A DNA stretch of 64,000 bases, from positions 62,001 through 126,000 of the forward strand of contig CALYLW010000745.1 of the NCBI GenBank assembly GCA_944989445.1, in the 5' to 3' direction. The position numbers and the translations under genes are program-made. This DNA comes from Ampullaceana balthica (taxonomy: Eukaryota > Mollusca > Gastropoda > Lymnaeidae). A model generated the notes under the pieces. That model was not told the DNA's origin and did no database searches. It saw nothing but the letters and a program-made list of their open reading frames with translations. Each line of letters starts with the position of its first letter. The first letter of the stretch is position 1. This document shows positions 1 to 12,175 of this stretch, one piece after another.

Positions 1-113
1 TTAGGTGTTTACAAATATTTTATTTAACATTGGGGTGCATGTTTTTGAGAGTGATCTCCCTTTGCTTAGTTTTTCATGGGGTGTTTTGGTTATTGCGCTT
101 AGTAGCGAATGAG
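1..113. mobile_element. piggyBac-like element, terminal fragment
   Basis: The window opens inside an element whose end reads ...TTAGTAGCGAATGAG followed by TTAA. The same end occurs at 33487 (inverted) and 36646, where both ends of related elements can be seen next to TTAA or a near match. TTAA target sites are characteristic of piggyBac transposons. Only the last 113 bases are inside the window. Confidence 0.6.
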
Positions 114-757
114 TTAATTATTTTTACTTCTAATCTGTTCTGAATTATTTTTTTTCCAGGCATGTCATTTGAAAGTTTGTATCACAAGTATCGTTAGGCC
201 TTCCTTGTCAACAGTGACCTGACCTTGCAAGCACAGCTGGTAAAGTTCAAAGATCACAGGTTGATTCGTTCTTAAAAGGTCAGAGAAATAAACCAATTTG
301 TGGAAATTCTAAGGATTTTTTTAATTAGAAAAAAATAAATATTAGAAACTCTCACTAATTTTACTGTCTTTCTCAGAAACTCATTTATGTGAATTTTGTT
401 TATTTTAATAATAAGATGTCAGTCCGTCATATTCCACAGTTCCAATAGCTGTCAGCTTCTATGTAATAGTGAAATTTTATATTTTCTTCCAGAATTTTGA
501 AGGCATCGAACACCTAACAATTCCCTGTCTGTTGATCATTCAACTTTAAAAGAATTTCTTCAAGAACATAAAACACAACAAAGCTAAAGGACATGATTGT
601 ACGTCAGGGTTGTTGAATTTTTATAAAATTGTAATTAATCTTTGCTGTAAAATGAAAGGATTTTCGCCAAAAGCACAGTACAGGTTGTAAGTGTGTATTT
701 AAAGGAAAAATGGATTGTATTTCACGGAACCAGTTTTTCAGGGTTTTTTTTCCTTTC
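114..757. other. non-repetitive AT-rich stretch, no gene recognised
   Basis: There are two acceptor-like sites on the plus strand, at about 159 and 491, each followed by a short open stretch that ends in a stop. Neither encodes a recognisable peptide. Confidence 0.3.
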
Positions 758-987
758 AAGATGATTTACATGAATGCTATCAATAAAAGATGTTTTACAT
801 GAATGCTATCAATAAAGATGTTTTACATGAATGCTATCAATAAAGATGTTTTACGTGAATGCTATCAATAAAGATGTTTTACGTGAATGCTATCAACAAA
901 GATGATTTACGTGAATGCTATCAATAAAGATGTTTTACATGAATGCTATCAATAAAGATGTTTTACATGGATGCTATCAATAAGATG
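758..987. repeat. 27-bp minisatellite, about 8 copies
   Basis: Head-to-tail copies of a unit built around GATGTTTTACATGAATGCTA, differing by single substitutions such as ACATG to ACGTG. Confidence 0.95.
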
Positions 988-1009
988 TATCTCTATCCTT
1001 CATGTAATG

Positions 1010-1189
1010 CAGTATTTCTCAAATAGTGGGGAGCGCCCCCAAGGGATCGTAAAGGGGGGGCTCATTTGACCGTTATGCAAAGGTGTACTTATAATGATTT
1101 TATAGACAAATGATACTTTTTACAGTAGCGCGCGCGAAATGTTTTCATTCTTCCTATTGCGGGGTGACAGCAAATAATGAGAAACACTG
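1010..1189. mobile_element. hAT-type MITE with 8-bp target duplication
   Basis: Inverted ends CAGTATTTCTCA and TGAGAAACACTG enclose 180 bp with no coding capacity. The flanks 1002-1009 and 1190-1197 are both ATGTAATG, a perfect 8-bp target duplication as hAT transposases make. A sibling copy lies at 39338-39518. Confidence 0.9.
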
Positions 1190-1197
1190 ATGTAATG

Positions 1198-1872
1198 TGT
1201 TATAAGTGTTAACAACTCTGTATTTATCAACCTGCATTCATGTAAGATGAGATTGACACAAGAAAAAAGATTTGTCACATAAAATGATTTGAAATGTTAA
1301 AGTTGGTATAACAAATAAATGAATCTAACCATTATTTACATTTTACTTGTATTTCTTTACCACATTATCTGATTATGTTTTTCTGTATTGAACTTTTGAA
1401 GGCTAGAAACTAGAATAAAATTCAATTACATTTTTATATTTATGAAGCATTTACTTCCTGAGTTGCAGCATTAAACAGTTGGGGTTGGCAAACGCAGTGA
1501 ATGGCTTTATGCAGTTAACTATTCACAGGCCACATCCCAGATTAATAAATAAAGGTACAATTATTAATATAATCTTAATGATTAATAAATCAATTATCAT
1601 ATGACATGATCACAAATCTCCTCCTCCTCCACATAAAGATTCAATTTGAAAAACATATATTAGAACATAATCTGTCTTTGTGATACGGTGGAGAAGGTAA
1701 TTGATATTTTGTTAAATCTCTGATGAGAATGAACCTGGGATGGCAGATCTGTCCTACAATCAAATTTGAAATATGTGATGCAGATATCTTTAGTTCTGTT
1801 CATTACTGGCATTATGGAATATGCCCAGCAAAAATGCCAGAAAGACTTTCTGTGAATGTAAGACAATTCCAC
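1198..1872. other. AT-rich intergenic DNA
   Basis: No repeat, splice-linked reading frame or RNA motif is visible here. Confidence 0.4.
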
Positions 1873-2735
1873 AACTGCTAATTCTATTTTAGCCATCACT
1901 GCAAATTCTATTTTAGCATAACTGCTAATTCTATTTTGCCATAACTGCTAAATCTATTTTTAGCCATAACTGCAAATTCTATTTTAGCCATAACTGCACA
2001 CATATCTATTTTTGCCATAACTGCAAATTCTATTTTAGCCATAACTGCAAATTCTATTTTAGCATAACTGCTAATTCTTTTTTAGCCATAACTGCTAATT
2101 CTATTTTAGCCATAACTGCAAATTCTATTTTAGCCATAACTGCTAATTCTATTTTAGCCATAACTGCTAATTCTATTTTAGCCATAACTGCTAATTCTAT
2201 TTAGCCATAACTGCTAATTCATTTTAGCCATAACTGCTAATTCTATTTTAGCCATAACTGCTAATTCTATTTTAGCCATAACTGCTAATTCTATTTTAGC
2301 CATAACTGCTAATTCTATTTTAGCCATAACTGCTAATTCTATTTTAGCCATAACTGCAAATTCTATTTTAGCCATAACTGCAAATTCTAATTTAGCCTAT
2401 GCAAATTCTTTTTAGCATAACTGCTATTATTTTAGCCATAACTGCTATTCTTTATTTTAGCCATAACTGCAAATTCTATTTTAGGCCATAACTGCTATTC
2501 TATTTTAGCCATAACTGCAAATTCAATTTAGCCATAAACTGCAAATTCTATTTTAGCCATAACTGTCAAATTCTATTTTAGCCATAACTGCTAATATCTA
2601 TTTTAGCCATAACTGCTAATTCTATTTTAGCCATAACTGCTATTCTATTTTAGCCATAACTGCTAATTCTATTTTAGCCATAGACTGCTAATTCTGATTT
2701 TCGCCATAACTGCTAATTCTATTTTAGCCATAACG
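1873..2735. repeat. 24-bp minisatellite, about 36 copies
   Basis: The unit contains AATTCTATTTTAGCCATAAC. Copies at the edges and around 2390-2560 carry small indels while the centre is nearly uniform. Confidence 0.97.
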
Positions 2736-2780
2736 CTATCACTTCTGCATGTTCTGATGGTCAACTCTTCCTAAACAAAG

Positions 2781-3222
2781 TCTGAGCTAGAGATATGTGG
2801 TCCAACTCAGCAAGATGTTATGTGCGATACTCTTACGTAGGTGTGATTCTCAGCTAGAGATGTGTATGTGCAATACTCGTGTGTCTGTATTTCTGAGCTA
2901 GAGATGTGTATGTGTGATACTCATATGTAGTTGTAATTCTCAGCTAGAGATGTTTATGTGCAATACTCTTATGTATGTGTGATTCTCAGCTAGAGATGTG
3001 TATGTGCAATACTCGTGTGTCTGTATTTCTGAGCTAGAGATGTGTATGTGTGATACTCATATGTAGGTTGTAATTCTCAGCTAGAGATGTTTATGTGCAA
3101 TACTCTAAGTATGTGTGATTCTCAGCTAGAGATGTGAATGTGCAATACTCGTGTGTGTATTTCTGAGCTAGAGATGTGTATGTGTGATACTCATATGTAG
3201 GTGTAATTCTCAGCTAGAGATA
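2781..3222. repeat. higher-order repeat of 45-46-bp subunits
   Basis: Three diverged subunits that all contain AGCTAGAGATGT alternate in a fixed order and are repeated together as a block of about 137 bp, three times. The subunits differ in their tails (CAATACTCGTGTG, GATACTCATATG, CAATACTCTTATG). The nesting shows two rounds of amplification. Confidence 0.85.
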
Positions 3223-3568
3223 CATTACGTTTAAATGACAGCTAGAAATAGAGAAATGTTTTCAAATCTTAGCTATGAATTTTTGGGAAATGTTTTTCTG
3301 GCACCTAGACTTTAAAAACAAAAATCTAAGTGGGATTTGTAGTTTAGACAGATTTGTCATGACTTTTTATTTAGGGAGAGGATAATGAGAACTTACAAAT
3401 ACAATAAGACTGGTATTGATTACTGCTGGAGACAAAATAGGAAGCGTAGGTAACTGAAAAATTATTTTGTGTTATTATTACACAGCATTGTTTCACTTGT
3501 GCCCAAATAGTGGCTCTTATAGTTATATCAAAATTCTGCATACCTGCGTTGTGCACATTTTCATGAAA

Positions 3569-3662
3569 TGACTTTATTATTGGCCAGGTCTATGAAAGTA
3601 TTTATTATTGGCCAGGTCTATGAAAGTATTTATTATTGCCAGGTCTATGAAAGTATTTATTA
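3569..3662. repeat. 29-bp tandem triplication
   Basis: Three copies of a unit containing TTGGCCAGGTCTATGAAAGT; the third lacks two bases. Confidence 0.9.
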
Positions 3663-3881
3663 CAAATCTTCACACTTGTATCCTTGTACAGTATTATGAT
3701 AATGTATCTAACATGTTCCTAGGGAATATATTCTGTTTACCAACACAAGAGGAGCTTTAGTAAGATTAACCTAAAACATTTTTGATATACGTATTTAAAT
3801 AAATACATGCCTTTTCTGTTACTTGTCATTGCTAATTTGAACAACAGATTGGTTAGGTGGCAGAAATCAAAGATGCTTACT

Positions 3882-3940
3882 TTAGTCTGATGGTTGAATT
3901 GTGGGTGGAGCATTAGGACTGAATTTATCTTTGCACCATT
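3882..3940 (-). CDS. possible terminal exon, unidentified
   Basis: On the minus strand a pyrimidine-rich tract and a TAG acceptor precede a short open stretch ending in TAA. It reads WCKDKFSPNAPPTIQPSD. The residue mix looks like real protein, but I do not recognise it, it does not match the C-terminus of DARS1, and no polyadenylation signal follows closely. It could be chance. Confidence 0.2.
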
Positions 3941-4223
3941 CTACACCAACATCAACAGTTCATCATGTGAAGAAAATTACAGATGGAAAACTGAACTAAT
4001 TTGCCATTCCAATACAGGCAAGAACAAAGCAACAAAAACACTTTATTAGGTTAATATTGCTTCTTTATTTTAACATCATGCACCATTATTGATTTATTTT
4101 AAATGACATTCCATTACCTTCCTTTTTTGACTGGCATTGCATGGGATATTTTTTGTTATAGAAATATGAACTTTAAGCTCAATGTTAAATTAAAAAACCC
4201 GTAAAAAAACAAGTTTTTGACTA

Positions 4224-4647
4224 TAAATCCTTTATGTACGAGAAGTAACTAAAAGAATGTTCATTATAATACGCAGCGCAAGACCATCCAAAAATACAAA
4301 ATTGCAGTTGTGTCGTAAAACATATTTAATATAATGCGCACCGATCAGGAATATGTTTATAAAAAGAGTTGTCAATAAAATACGCACCTTATTGCGCGAC
4401 AGAAAGGTTGTTCAATATAATACGCACCGCGACGCTCTATCTCAAAAAATAGCATGATACATAGGAATAAATAAAATAATCTGAAATTTTTGATACATTG
4501 TTTTTATTATCGGTACGAAACTGCCTGCAAAATTTCAGCTCGCTAGCTTACAAGCAAGTGGGTTAAAAATCGATCAAAAGTTTTGGCGACAAGCAAGCAA
4601 GCAATCAAGGGTGGCCGCAGACACCACGAGTTAATATAAAGGATTTA
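4224..4647 (-). mobile_element. MITE-like dispersed repeat with TAAATCCTTTAT ends
   Basis: The ends are inverted: TAAATCCTTTAT on the left and ATAAAGGATTTA on the right. The interior carries recurring CGCACC and TTATATTGAACAAC-like segments. Related copies lie at 8766-9895 and 49418-49887. It has no coding capacity. The superfamily cannot be assigned from the ends alone. Confidence 0.65.
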
Positions 4648-5619
4648 AAAATGGACAACCTACCAAGAGTTGCCCTTAAATTAATTGGTAGTTAACTAAA
4701 ATATGTGGATTTTTAAAATAAAAAATAGCAACCTTTTTTGTTTACAATGTGACGTAAATAATTATCATACCCTAATTTGCTTTATTCTTGTAAAATATAA
4801 TTACAAGTACAATTTTTTTATTATATAAAAAACAAAAAACGTATAGTCTAATTCTATTTCATGGGTCAGTATTAAAAAAAGTACATAGTAATCGACATAA
4901 AGCTTTTCTTAGAAATATAAATTTTAATGTAAGTTTTTTTTAATCACTCAAGCCATTCTGGCACAACATTTAAAATCAAAAGAAACCCCAACAGAACATG
5001 TTATAAAAAAACCTCTAGCATCAAACAGTGCCTCATGAGTGGAATTGAACATGTAATTACTGTTCAGGTATGCACAAAGACAATTATTCCTAAACCTTTC
5101 ATAAACCTACTTTTTTATTTTATTTAAAACTTAAAAAATATGCCAGAGCTAAAATTGGATTTTAAAAATGTATAAAGTTACAACTAAACAAGCACTAATA
5201 GGTTTGGCTGAGGAAACAAGTACAAAATTTTATTTAGTCTAAAATAAAGTTTTAAAAAAATAATGAAAATAAAATGACATTGGTAACTTGTAATAGATTT
5301 TCAAGTCAAACTAAAACAGAAAAGAGAACAAAAATGAAATAAGCTCAGTTGTTAGGGATTTAAACCATATGATGATAACCTGTTGATAAGTTTGAAAGAT
5401 CCATTGTGAGAGATTCTCAAAGTATCCTCAGCAATAACAGGTCATAGATTTATTGATTCATTTTAATATGTGGTCAGAGTTTTCAGTAAACATAAAATGA
5501 AGATTAAAGGGGGTAAAATACATGCAAGAATAGATAACAGAAATGTAAAATTCTACATTAATTTTCTAAAAACAGGTTTCTTATTGAAGCTTACTAACAA
5601 TAAATATTATAGCACTAGA
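4648..5619. other. AT-rich non-coding DNA
   Basis: No DARS1 C-terminal exon was found here, although this is where one would expect it if the gene continued. Confidence 0.4.
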
Positions 5620-6110
5620 CTGTGACGGGGCGCCTGCGGCGCCCACTTTTTTTTAGGGCGCCAACCTTTTTCAAAAGCCCAACTAACTTGTCCTTTTTTG
5701 ATAAATACGAAATATTAAACTTTCTGAAATGTACGCAAAGTATTTTATAATGGGAGTTGTAGGGCGCCTACGGCGCCCACTTTGTTTTTTGTCAAAAGCC
5801 CAAATAACTTATCCTTGTTTGATAAATACGAAATATTAAACTTCCTGAAATGTACACAAAGTATTTTATAAATATAAATCCTCAAATCCTATATTTACAT
5901 CGTTCCCTTTTTCCAAAATTAATATATAAGCTAAAACAATGATGTCATAATATATTTTTTACAGCGCGTCTTTAATTTGTAATTAATTTGCACACCTTTT
6001 GATGCACACCTTGTATTAAATATAAGATCAACCAATGACATCATATTAAATATTTTTACAGTGCTAATCACCACATGATTTTTCAACTGCTATAGACTGT
6101 TGTACATCGT
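5620..6110. repeat. dispersed repeat with GC hairpin
   Basis: It contains two copies of the palindrome GGGCGCC-N-GGCGCCC, each followed by an AT-rich segment with AAATACGAAATATTAAACTT. An inverted copy lies at about 61900-62260, so this is a dispersed, probably transposon-derived family. Confidence 0.6.
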
Positions 6111-6650
6111 TCCTCAGCGTTCCACATCCATCCAGACAGCCAGCCAGTGACTTGGACTATTATTTTATTTATGGTTTACAAGACTAGTGTACTGGAAACA
6201 GTGCGCACCATTCATCAAGCAGCATTTGATCATTGGGTGTCGAGAGATCCTCCTCATCTCCCATCTCTATCCCGGCCTGTCGCAGCATCTCCACACCATC
6301 TTTGTAGTTGAGAATTAAACTAGATGGGGCAAGAAGGGCCATATAACCACTGTTAGACAGGCTGAATCAAAATTTGAATATGTGCAGAGAAGAGGAAAAC
6401 TTGAAACAAAATAAAATAGTTTCACACAATAAGAGTCTGTGAGAGGCACATTACATCGGTCAAAGTCAGATAAATAAGATCTTTGACCCACACAATAGAG
6501 AAAATGAATTTCTAACTTGAAAGGTTCAGCTGCAAACTTATCTCTTCTGCATACCTGAAGAAAGGCAATCAATAGAGAGTTTGGTACTGCACTATTTAAG
6601 TACTCAAATTACAACTATTATTAATCTGATATTCAGAAAAACGAGATCAT

Positions 6651-7545
6651 TGTATTACATCAACAATAGCCCCCCCATTGTATTACATCAACAATAGCCC
6701 CCCATTGTATTACATCAACAATAGCCCCCCCCCATTGTATTACATCAACATTAGCCCCCCATTGTATTACATCAACAATAGCCCCCCATTGTATTACATC
6801 AACAATAGCCCCCCACTGTATTACATCAACAATAGCCCCCCATTGTATTACATCAACAATAGCACCCCATTGTATTACATAGACAATAGCCACCACCCAT
6901 TGTATTACATAGACAATAGCCCCCCTCCCATTGTATTACATCAACAATAGCCCCAACCCATTGTATTACATCAACAATAGCCCCAACCCATTGTATTACA
7001 TCAACAATAGCCCCCCATTGTATTACATCATCAATAGCCCCCCCCCCAAATTATATTACATCATCAATAGCCCCCCATTGTATTTCATCAACAATAGCCC
7101 CCCAACCATTGTATTATATCAACAATAGCCCCCCCCCATTGTATTACATCAACAATAGCCCCCCCATTGTATTACATCAACAATAGCCCCACCCCATTGT
7201 ATTACATCAACAATAGCCCCCCATTGTATTACATCATCAATAGCCCCCCATTGTATTACATCAACAATAGCCCCCCCAACCATTGTATTACATCAACAAT
7301 AGCCCCCCCAACCATTGTATTACATCAACAATAGCCCCCCAATTGTATTACATCAACATAGCCCCCCCCCCAATTGTGTTACATCAACAATAGCCCCCCC
7401 CCATTGTATTACATCAACAATAGCCCCCATTGTATTACATCAACAATAGCCCCCCCTTGTATTACATCAACAATAGCCCCCCCTATTGTATTACATCAAC
7501 AATAGCCCACCCACCCCCCCATTGTATTACATAGAAAAATCAACA
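6651..7545. repeat. 26-bp minisatellite, about 33 copies, in a DARS1 intron
   Basis: The unit is a variable C-run followed by ATTGTATTACATCAACAATA. The C-run varies from 4 to 9 bases, which accounts for most length differences. It lies between the exon remnants at 8001 and 6546. Confidence 0.97.
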
Positions 7546-8215
7546 ATTCACCAAAAAGCAACAGCCCCCCCTCCCCCACAACATTATAACATTAAACCAC
7601 AGACTTGTGAAGTTTTGAATTGTGCAAAGAGAGGTACAAAAATATTCTCCAAGGGCAAAAATTGCATTTTTAAGATTGTCATTTACTGCATTTATCTGGA
7701 ATTTTATGTTTGTTATTTGTAGGAGGGTTAGTTTGACTGAATGAAACTACACGGTTAAATTCTTATTTTGAATTTAAAAAGATAAAATATTGATTTTAAA
7801 AGATACAAATAATTTTTTTTAAAGTATCTTAGACATGCAAAAAATAATTTTTCGACAGACTGTTTTTTTTTCATTTAAAAAAAAATATTATAAATTATAA
7901 GAGTTTATAATTGTACTTTTAGATAAATCGTCGTAACGAAAAATACATTTTTTTGTTAACATATAATCTATCTGAGGCATGCTAAAAAGTATCTACTAAC
8001 TGCTCTTGCAGGCCCTTGAAGTTGCAAACATGTCTCACCTCTAAGACCTCATGGTAATGATAGTTGAAGGCCATCTCAAGTTGAAGGTCATCTCAAGATC
8101 AAGGCCAATAAACTCTGTCAGGTGCCTATGTGTGTTTCAATCTTCTGCCCTGAACACTGTACAGATAGGAAAAATTAATGGGACTTAATGAGTAAACCAA
8201 TGAGATTTAACAAAT

Positions 8216-8707
8216 AAACATATGGCATGTAACAAGTACACCTATGGCATGTAACAAGTACACCTATGGGATGTAACAAGTACACCTATGGCATGTAACA
8301 AGTACACCTATGGGATGTAACAAGTACACCTATGGCATGTAACAAGTACACCTATGGGATGTAACAAGTACACCTATGGGATGTAACAAGTACACCTATG
8401 GGATGTAACAAGTACACCTATGGGATGTAACAAGTACACCTATGGGATGTAACAAGTACACCTATGGGATGTAACAAGTACACCTATGGGATGTAACAAG
8501 TACACCTATGGGATGTAACAAGTACACCTATGGGATGTAACAAGTACACCTATGGGATGTAACAAGTACACCTATGGGATGTAACAAGTACACCTATGGG
8601 ATGTAACAAGTACACCTATGGGATGTAACAAGTACACCTATGGGATGTAACAAGTACACCTATGGGATGTAACAAGTACACCTATGGGATGTAACAAGTA
8701 CACCTAT
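8216..8707. repeat. 22-bp minisatellite, about 22 copies, in a DARS1 intron
   Basis: The unit contains AACAAGTACACCTATGGGAT. The left edge alternates GGCATG and GGGATG variants; the right two thirds is uniform. It lies just upstream (minus sense) of the motif 2 exon. Confidence 0.97.
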
Positions 8708-8765
8708 CTAGAACTTAGATATAAAGACTACATGAACGCAATGCTGGCTGTTACACAAGTTTTTT

Positions 8766-9895
8766 AAAATCCTTCATATTAACTCGTGGTGTCTGCTTGA
8801 TTGCTTGTCGCAAAAACTTTGGATCGATTTTTAACCCACTTCCCCGTATGCTAGCAAGCTGAAATTTTGCAGGCAAACTCATAGCGACAATAAAAATTAT
8901 ATATCAAAATTTCACATCGATCGAATGTACTGTAATAAAATTAATACATTTTTAGATTATCTCTATGTAACTCTTATGTACCATTTAAATTTCTGTGCTA
9001 GACTGTCGCGGTACGTATTATATTGAACAACCTTTTCATATTTTCTTTTATATTGACCATACTTTTTAATAATATATTCCTGATCTGTAAATGTTTATGC
9101 TAGTCTGTCGCGCGGTGTGCATTAAATTAAACATGTTTTTATAAACCCTTTCCCGTGATCAAATCGAGCTGAAATTTAGCGGGCAGGCTGTAGTAGTTTT
9201 TAACGCAATTTCCTTAGGAAAAATTGCGTTTATATATTTGAAATGTCTGGCCAGTCTTTTCGAGCTTTGAACAGTGACTCCTCTTGAACCATACCAGATA
9301 GAGGGTTCGGGTCTATGCAAATATGTAAAGAAGGTCCCAAGGATTTGCACGGGCAAACAAAAATAACGAAAAGGTTTACTGGATTTTCTGGCAAAGAAAA
9401 AAAAAGAAAAATATCAGTATTTTGTCATTTATAGGGTTGAAACAAATGCCAAACAATAGCTAATAATATTTAGAACAATGTTGGAGAAGGAATTTTTGAA
9501 AAATCTCTTTTCGATCGACTCCCGTAATTTAGGCAGCAATTTGTAGATAGCTATTGTTTTGTTTAGTTTCAGAATTATTGATTTGAAATGACTTTTAATG
9601 TAAACTAGAATGATAGTTAATGGGGTTTTCCCGCTTTGTGAATGCTAATGTTAGACTATTGCGCGGTGCGCATTATATTGACACATTCTTGGTGTGACTC
9701 TAGAATGATTTCCCTTGAATGAAAATATCGGAAATTCTTTGTTGGAAATTGCGTTTAAATACTCATTCGAGATTTTTTAAAACTTGTTTTACTATAAATC
9801 CTTTATATATGAGACATAACTAAAATTTTGGATTATCGTGCGATGTGTATTATAATGAACATACTTTTAGTTATGTCTCGTATATGAAGGATTTA
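8766..9895 (+). mobile_element. TAAATCCTTTAT-family element with a second repeat inside
   Basis: The left part matches the copy at 49418 (AACTCGTGGTGTCTG, AGCAAGCTGAAATTT) and the right end is GGATTTA. The 1.13-kb length, against 424-470 bp for siblings, is explained by a different repeat at about 9160-9770. That repeat also occurs at 57150-57700 and shares GGAGAAGGAATTTTTGAAAA. Confidence 0.55.
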
Positions 9896-9899
9896 TAGT
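9791..9899. repeat. 35-bp inverted repeat with 39-base spacer
   Basis: Arm 9791-9825 (ACTATAAATCCTTTATATAT...) is nearly the reverse complement of arm 9865-9899. Two ends of the TAAATCCTTTAT family sit face to face. It would form a long hairpin. Confidence 0.8.
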
Positions 9900-10480
9900 A
9901 AAAAACTTTGTTTTTTTAGTTTTTTTTTATTTAGCACTGATAAGAAAATAATTAAAAACATTTTACATTTGTGTAACGTGACAATAAGAGAAATAATTAA
10001 TTTGAAAGATTATTTTACCTAACGTTTATCTTTGTGAGAGTTGAAAACTTTGCCATTAATAATCATTAATCGTATAATAGTCATATTTAGTTCAGGATTA
10101 CCACTCATATGATATTCCCGATCTAGCAGCTATGGACCACAAATTACAGAATTCCATCAAGATAGTTGTTTAGCAATAATGTTTGGCGTATTATGACACT
10201 ATGAACATGATTATAGCCCTAGCACTGGTCTGGTGCGATAATCTCAACACCCCAAGGGTGTTTGCAGTTCTATACCTGAGCCCACAGTGAAGACCTTGTC
10301 AAACTCAGCACACACGGCCATCTGTTTATACAGCTGTGAAGACTGAGCCACGTAGGCTTTGGTTTTAAAGTAGGTCCCCTCAAACACATTGGCACCTCCC
10401 TCAGACGCAGCTGTGGGAAGAGTATAGGCATGTCGTGTTCACAATTCTACACAGCAAATTTCCTTATTCTTGATCAAAGA

Positions 10481-10730
10481 TCTACACTCAACTTGTACAA
10501 GAGATGGACCTTTAGATGAGTATATATGGTAATTAATGTCTACACTCAACTTGTACAAGAGATGGACCTTTAGATGAGTATATATGGTAATTAATGTGTA
10601 ATTCAATGGTAAAGTTGTTTAAAAATGTATTAATTCAGTCATTAAAAGCAACATTACAGGTTGCAGCAGGAGTTCTTGTATTAATTCAGTCATTAAAAGC
10701 AACATTACAGGTTGCAGCAGGAGTTCTTGC
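10481..10730. repeat. two adjacent tandem duplications (about 59 and 51 bp)
   Basis: A block containing CTACACTCAACTTGTACAAG is present twice (about 10481-10600). A block containing GCAACATTACAGGTTGCAGC is present twice (about 10625-10730). They occupy the place where the missing DARS1 exon encoding the EIQTPKI region should be. Confidence 0.9.
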
Positions 10731-11157
10731 CTTGAACCTAAATTTAGGTCAGAAAAATTGTAAACAAACCTGATAGGCAACACACTCCAGCCTACAGTCT
10801 GCAAAATGGTCTGATTGGCCAAGGTACGAAGGTCAAGGACTCTGTTGTCCAGTCTTGTGTTCTGATTCACTGTGGCCAGCTCCTGAACATGAAAACAAAT
10901 ATGACCTTGTACAATAGAGAATATTGATTGATGGTGTGAAAATATATAATTCTCTTTAAATCATATATAAATATATAGGGACAGCCATTGAAAGATATAT
11001 TTATTTTAATTTTATGTTCTTGTGTCTCAACAATTCACATCTAAGTCAGACACTTATCCAATATTTATGTGTGTAATAAGCATAGATAAATGGGAGACAA
11101 ATGGATGCAAAAAAAACGTATTTCTTAAATTTGAAAAAAAAACTTAACTGAAGACTT

Positions 11158-11287
11158 GGTTAGTTGATACTGAATGGTTAAATGATACTGAATGGTTAAA
11201 TGATACTGAATGGTTAAATGATACTGAATGGTTAAATGATACTGAATGGTTAAATGATACTGAATGGTTAAATGATACTGGATGTTT
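11158..11287. repeat. 18-bp minisatellite, 7 copies, in a DARS1 intron
   Basis: The unit is TGATACTGAATGGTTAAA. It sits 3' of the exon at 11334-11408 in minus sense. Confidence 0.95.
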
Positions 11288-11597
11288 AAAACTAGTGAAA
11301 TAATGATCAACATACAAATAATGATCAACATACACCGTCTCCTTCAGGGCGACTAGCATCTTCTATGAGGAGTGGGAGTCTAGGTTCAGCTGCACTCATC
11401 GCCCAAATCTGGAATGTTTAAAATAAACGGCTTTGTAAAATGTGACACAACCTTTTGAACAAAACAGTTAACTGAGTTGAACAGTAGACAATTCAGCTAA
11501 ACCTCAAAGACAGATCATCTTAGTCAAGGGTCTGAAATGACTAGTAAGTTATAAGTGTTAAAGGTTCAAGTCATACTGTCACTATGTAACACTGAAG

Positions 11598-12154
11598 ATG
11601 TCTGAGGACTGTACCTGCTGTATGTGCAGTTCCACATCTTGGCATGTCTGAGGACTGTACCTGCTGTATGTGCAGTTCCACATCTTGGCATGTCTGAGGA
11701 CTGTACCTGCTGTATGTGCAGTTCCACATCTTGGCATGTCTGAGGACTGTACCTGCTGTATGTGCAGTTCCACATCTTGGCATGTCTGAGGACTGTACCT
11801 GCTGTATGTGCAGTTCCACATCTTGGCATGTCTGAGGACTGTACCTGCTGTATGTGCAGTTCCACATCTTGGCATGTCTGAGGACTGTACCTGCTGTATG
11901 TGCAGTTCCACATCTTGGCATGTCTGAGGACTGTACCTGCTGTATGTGCAGTTCCACATCTTGGCATGTCTGAGGACTGTACCTGCTGTATGTGCAGTTC
12001 CACATCTTGGCATGTCTGAGGACTGTACCTGCTGTATGTGCAGTTCCACATCTTGGCATGTCTGAGGACTGTACCTGGTACCTGCTGTATGTGCAGTTCC
12101 ACATCTTGGCATGTCTGAGGACTGTACCTGCTGTATGTGCAGTTCCACATCTTG
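11598..12154. repeat. 46-bp minisatellite made from a DARS1 exon/intron junction, about 12 copies
   Basis: In minus sense each unit is 26 bases of exon end (AAGATGTGGAACTGCACATA through CAGCAG, encoding DVELHIQQ) followed by 20 bases of intron starting GTACAGTCCTC. Each copy therefore repeats a splice donor CAG/GTACAG. One copy near 12078 has a 7-base insertion, GGTACCT. The copy nearest 12128 is the real exon end; the rest extend into the intron. Confidence 0.95.
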
Positions 12155-12175
12155 CTGTGTACAAGACTGAATTTT

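Noticed and set aside
154..200. Short plus-strand terminal exon after TTTTTTTTCCAG (MSFESLYHKYR)
   Set aside because: Too short to tell from chance, with no supporting upstream exon in the window.
1..6200. C-terminal exons of DARS1 (motif 3, GGGIGLER)
   Set aside because: I looked on the minus strand for this motif and the neighbouring SFRFGAPPHAGG-type sequence and saw nothing resembling them.
1873..8707. Regular repeats that could suggest a CRISPR array
   Set aside because: Units are directly adjacent with no unique spacers and the context is a eukaryotic intron/intergenic region without cas genes.
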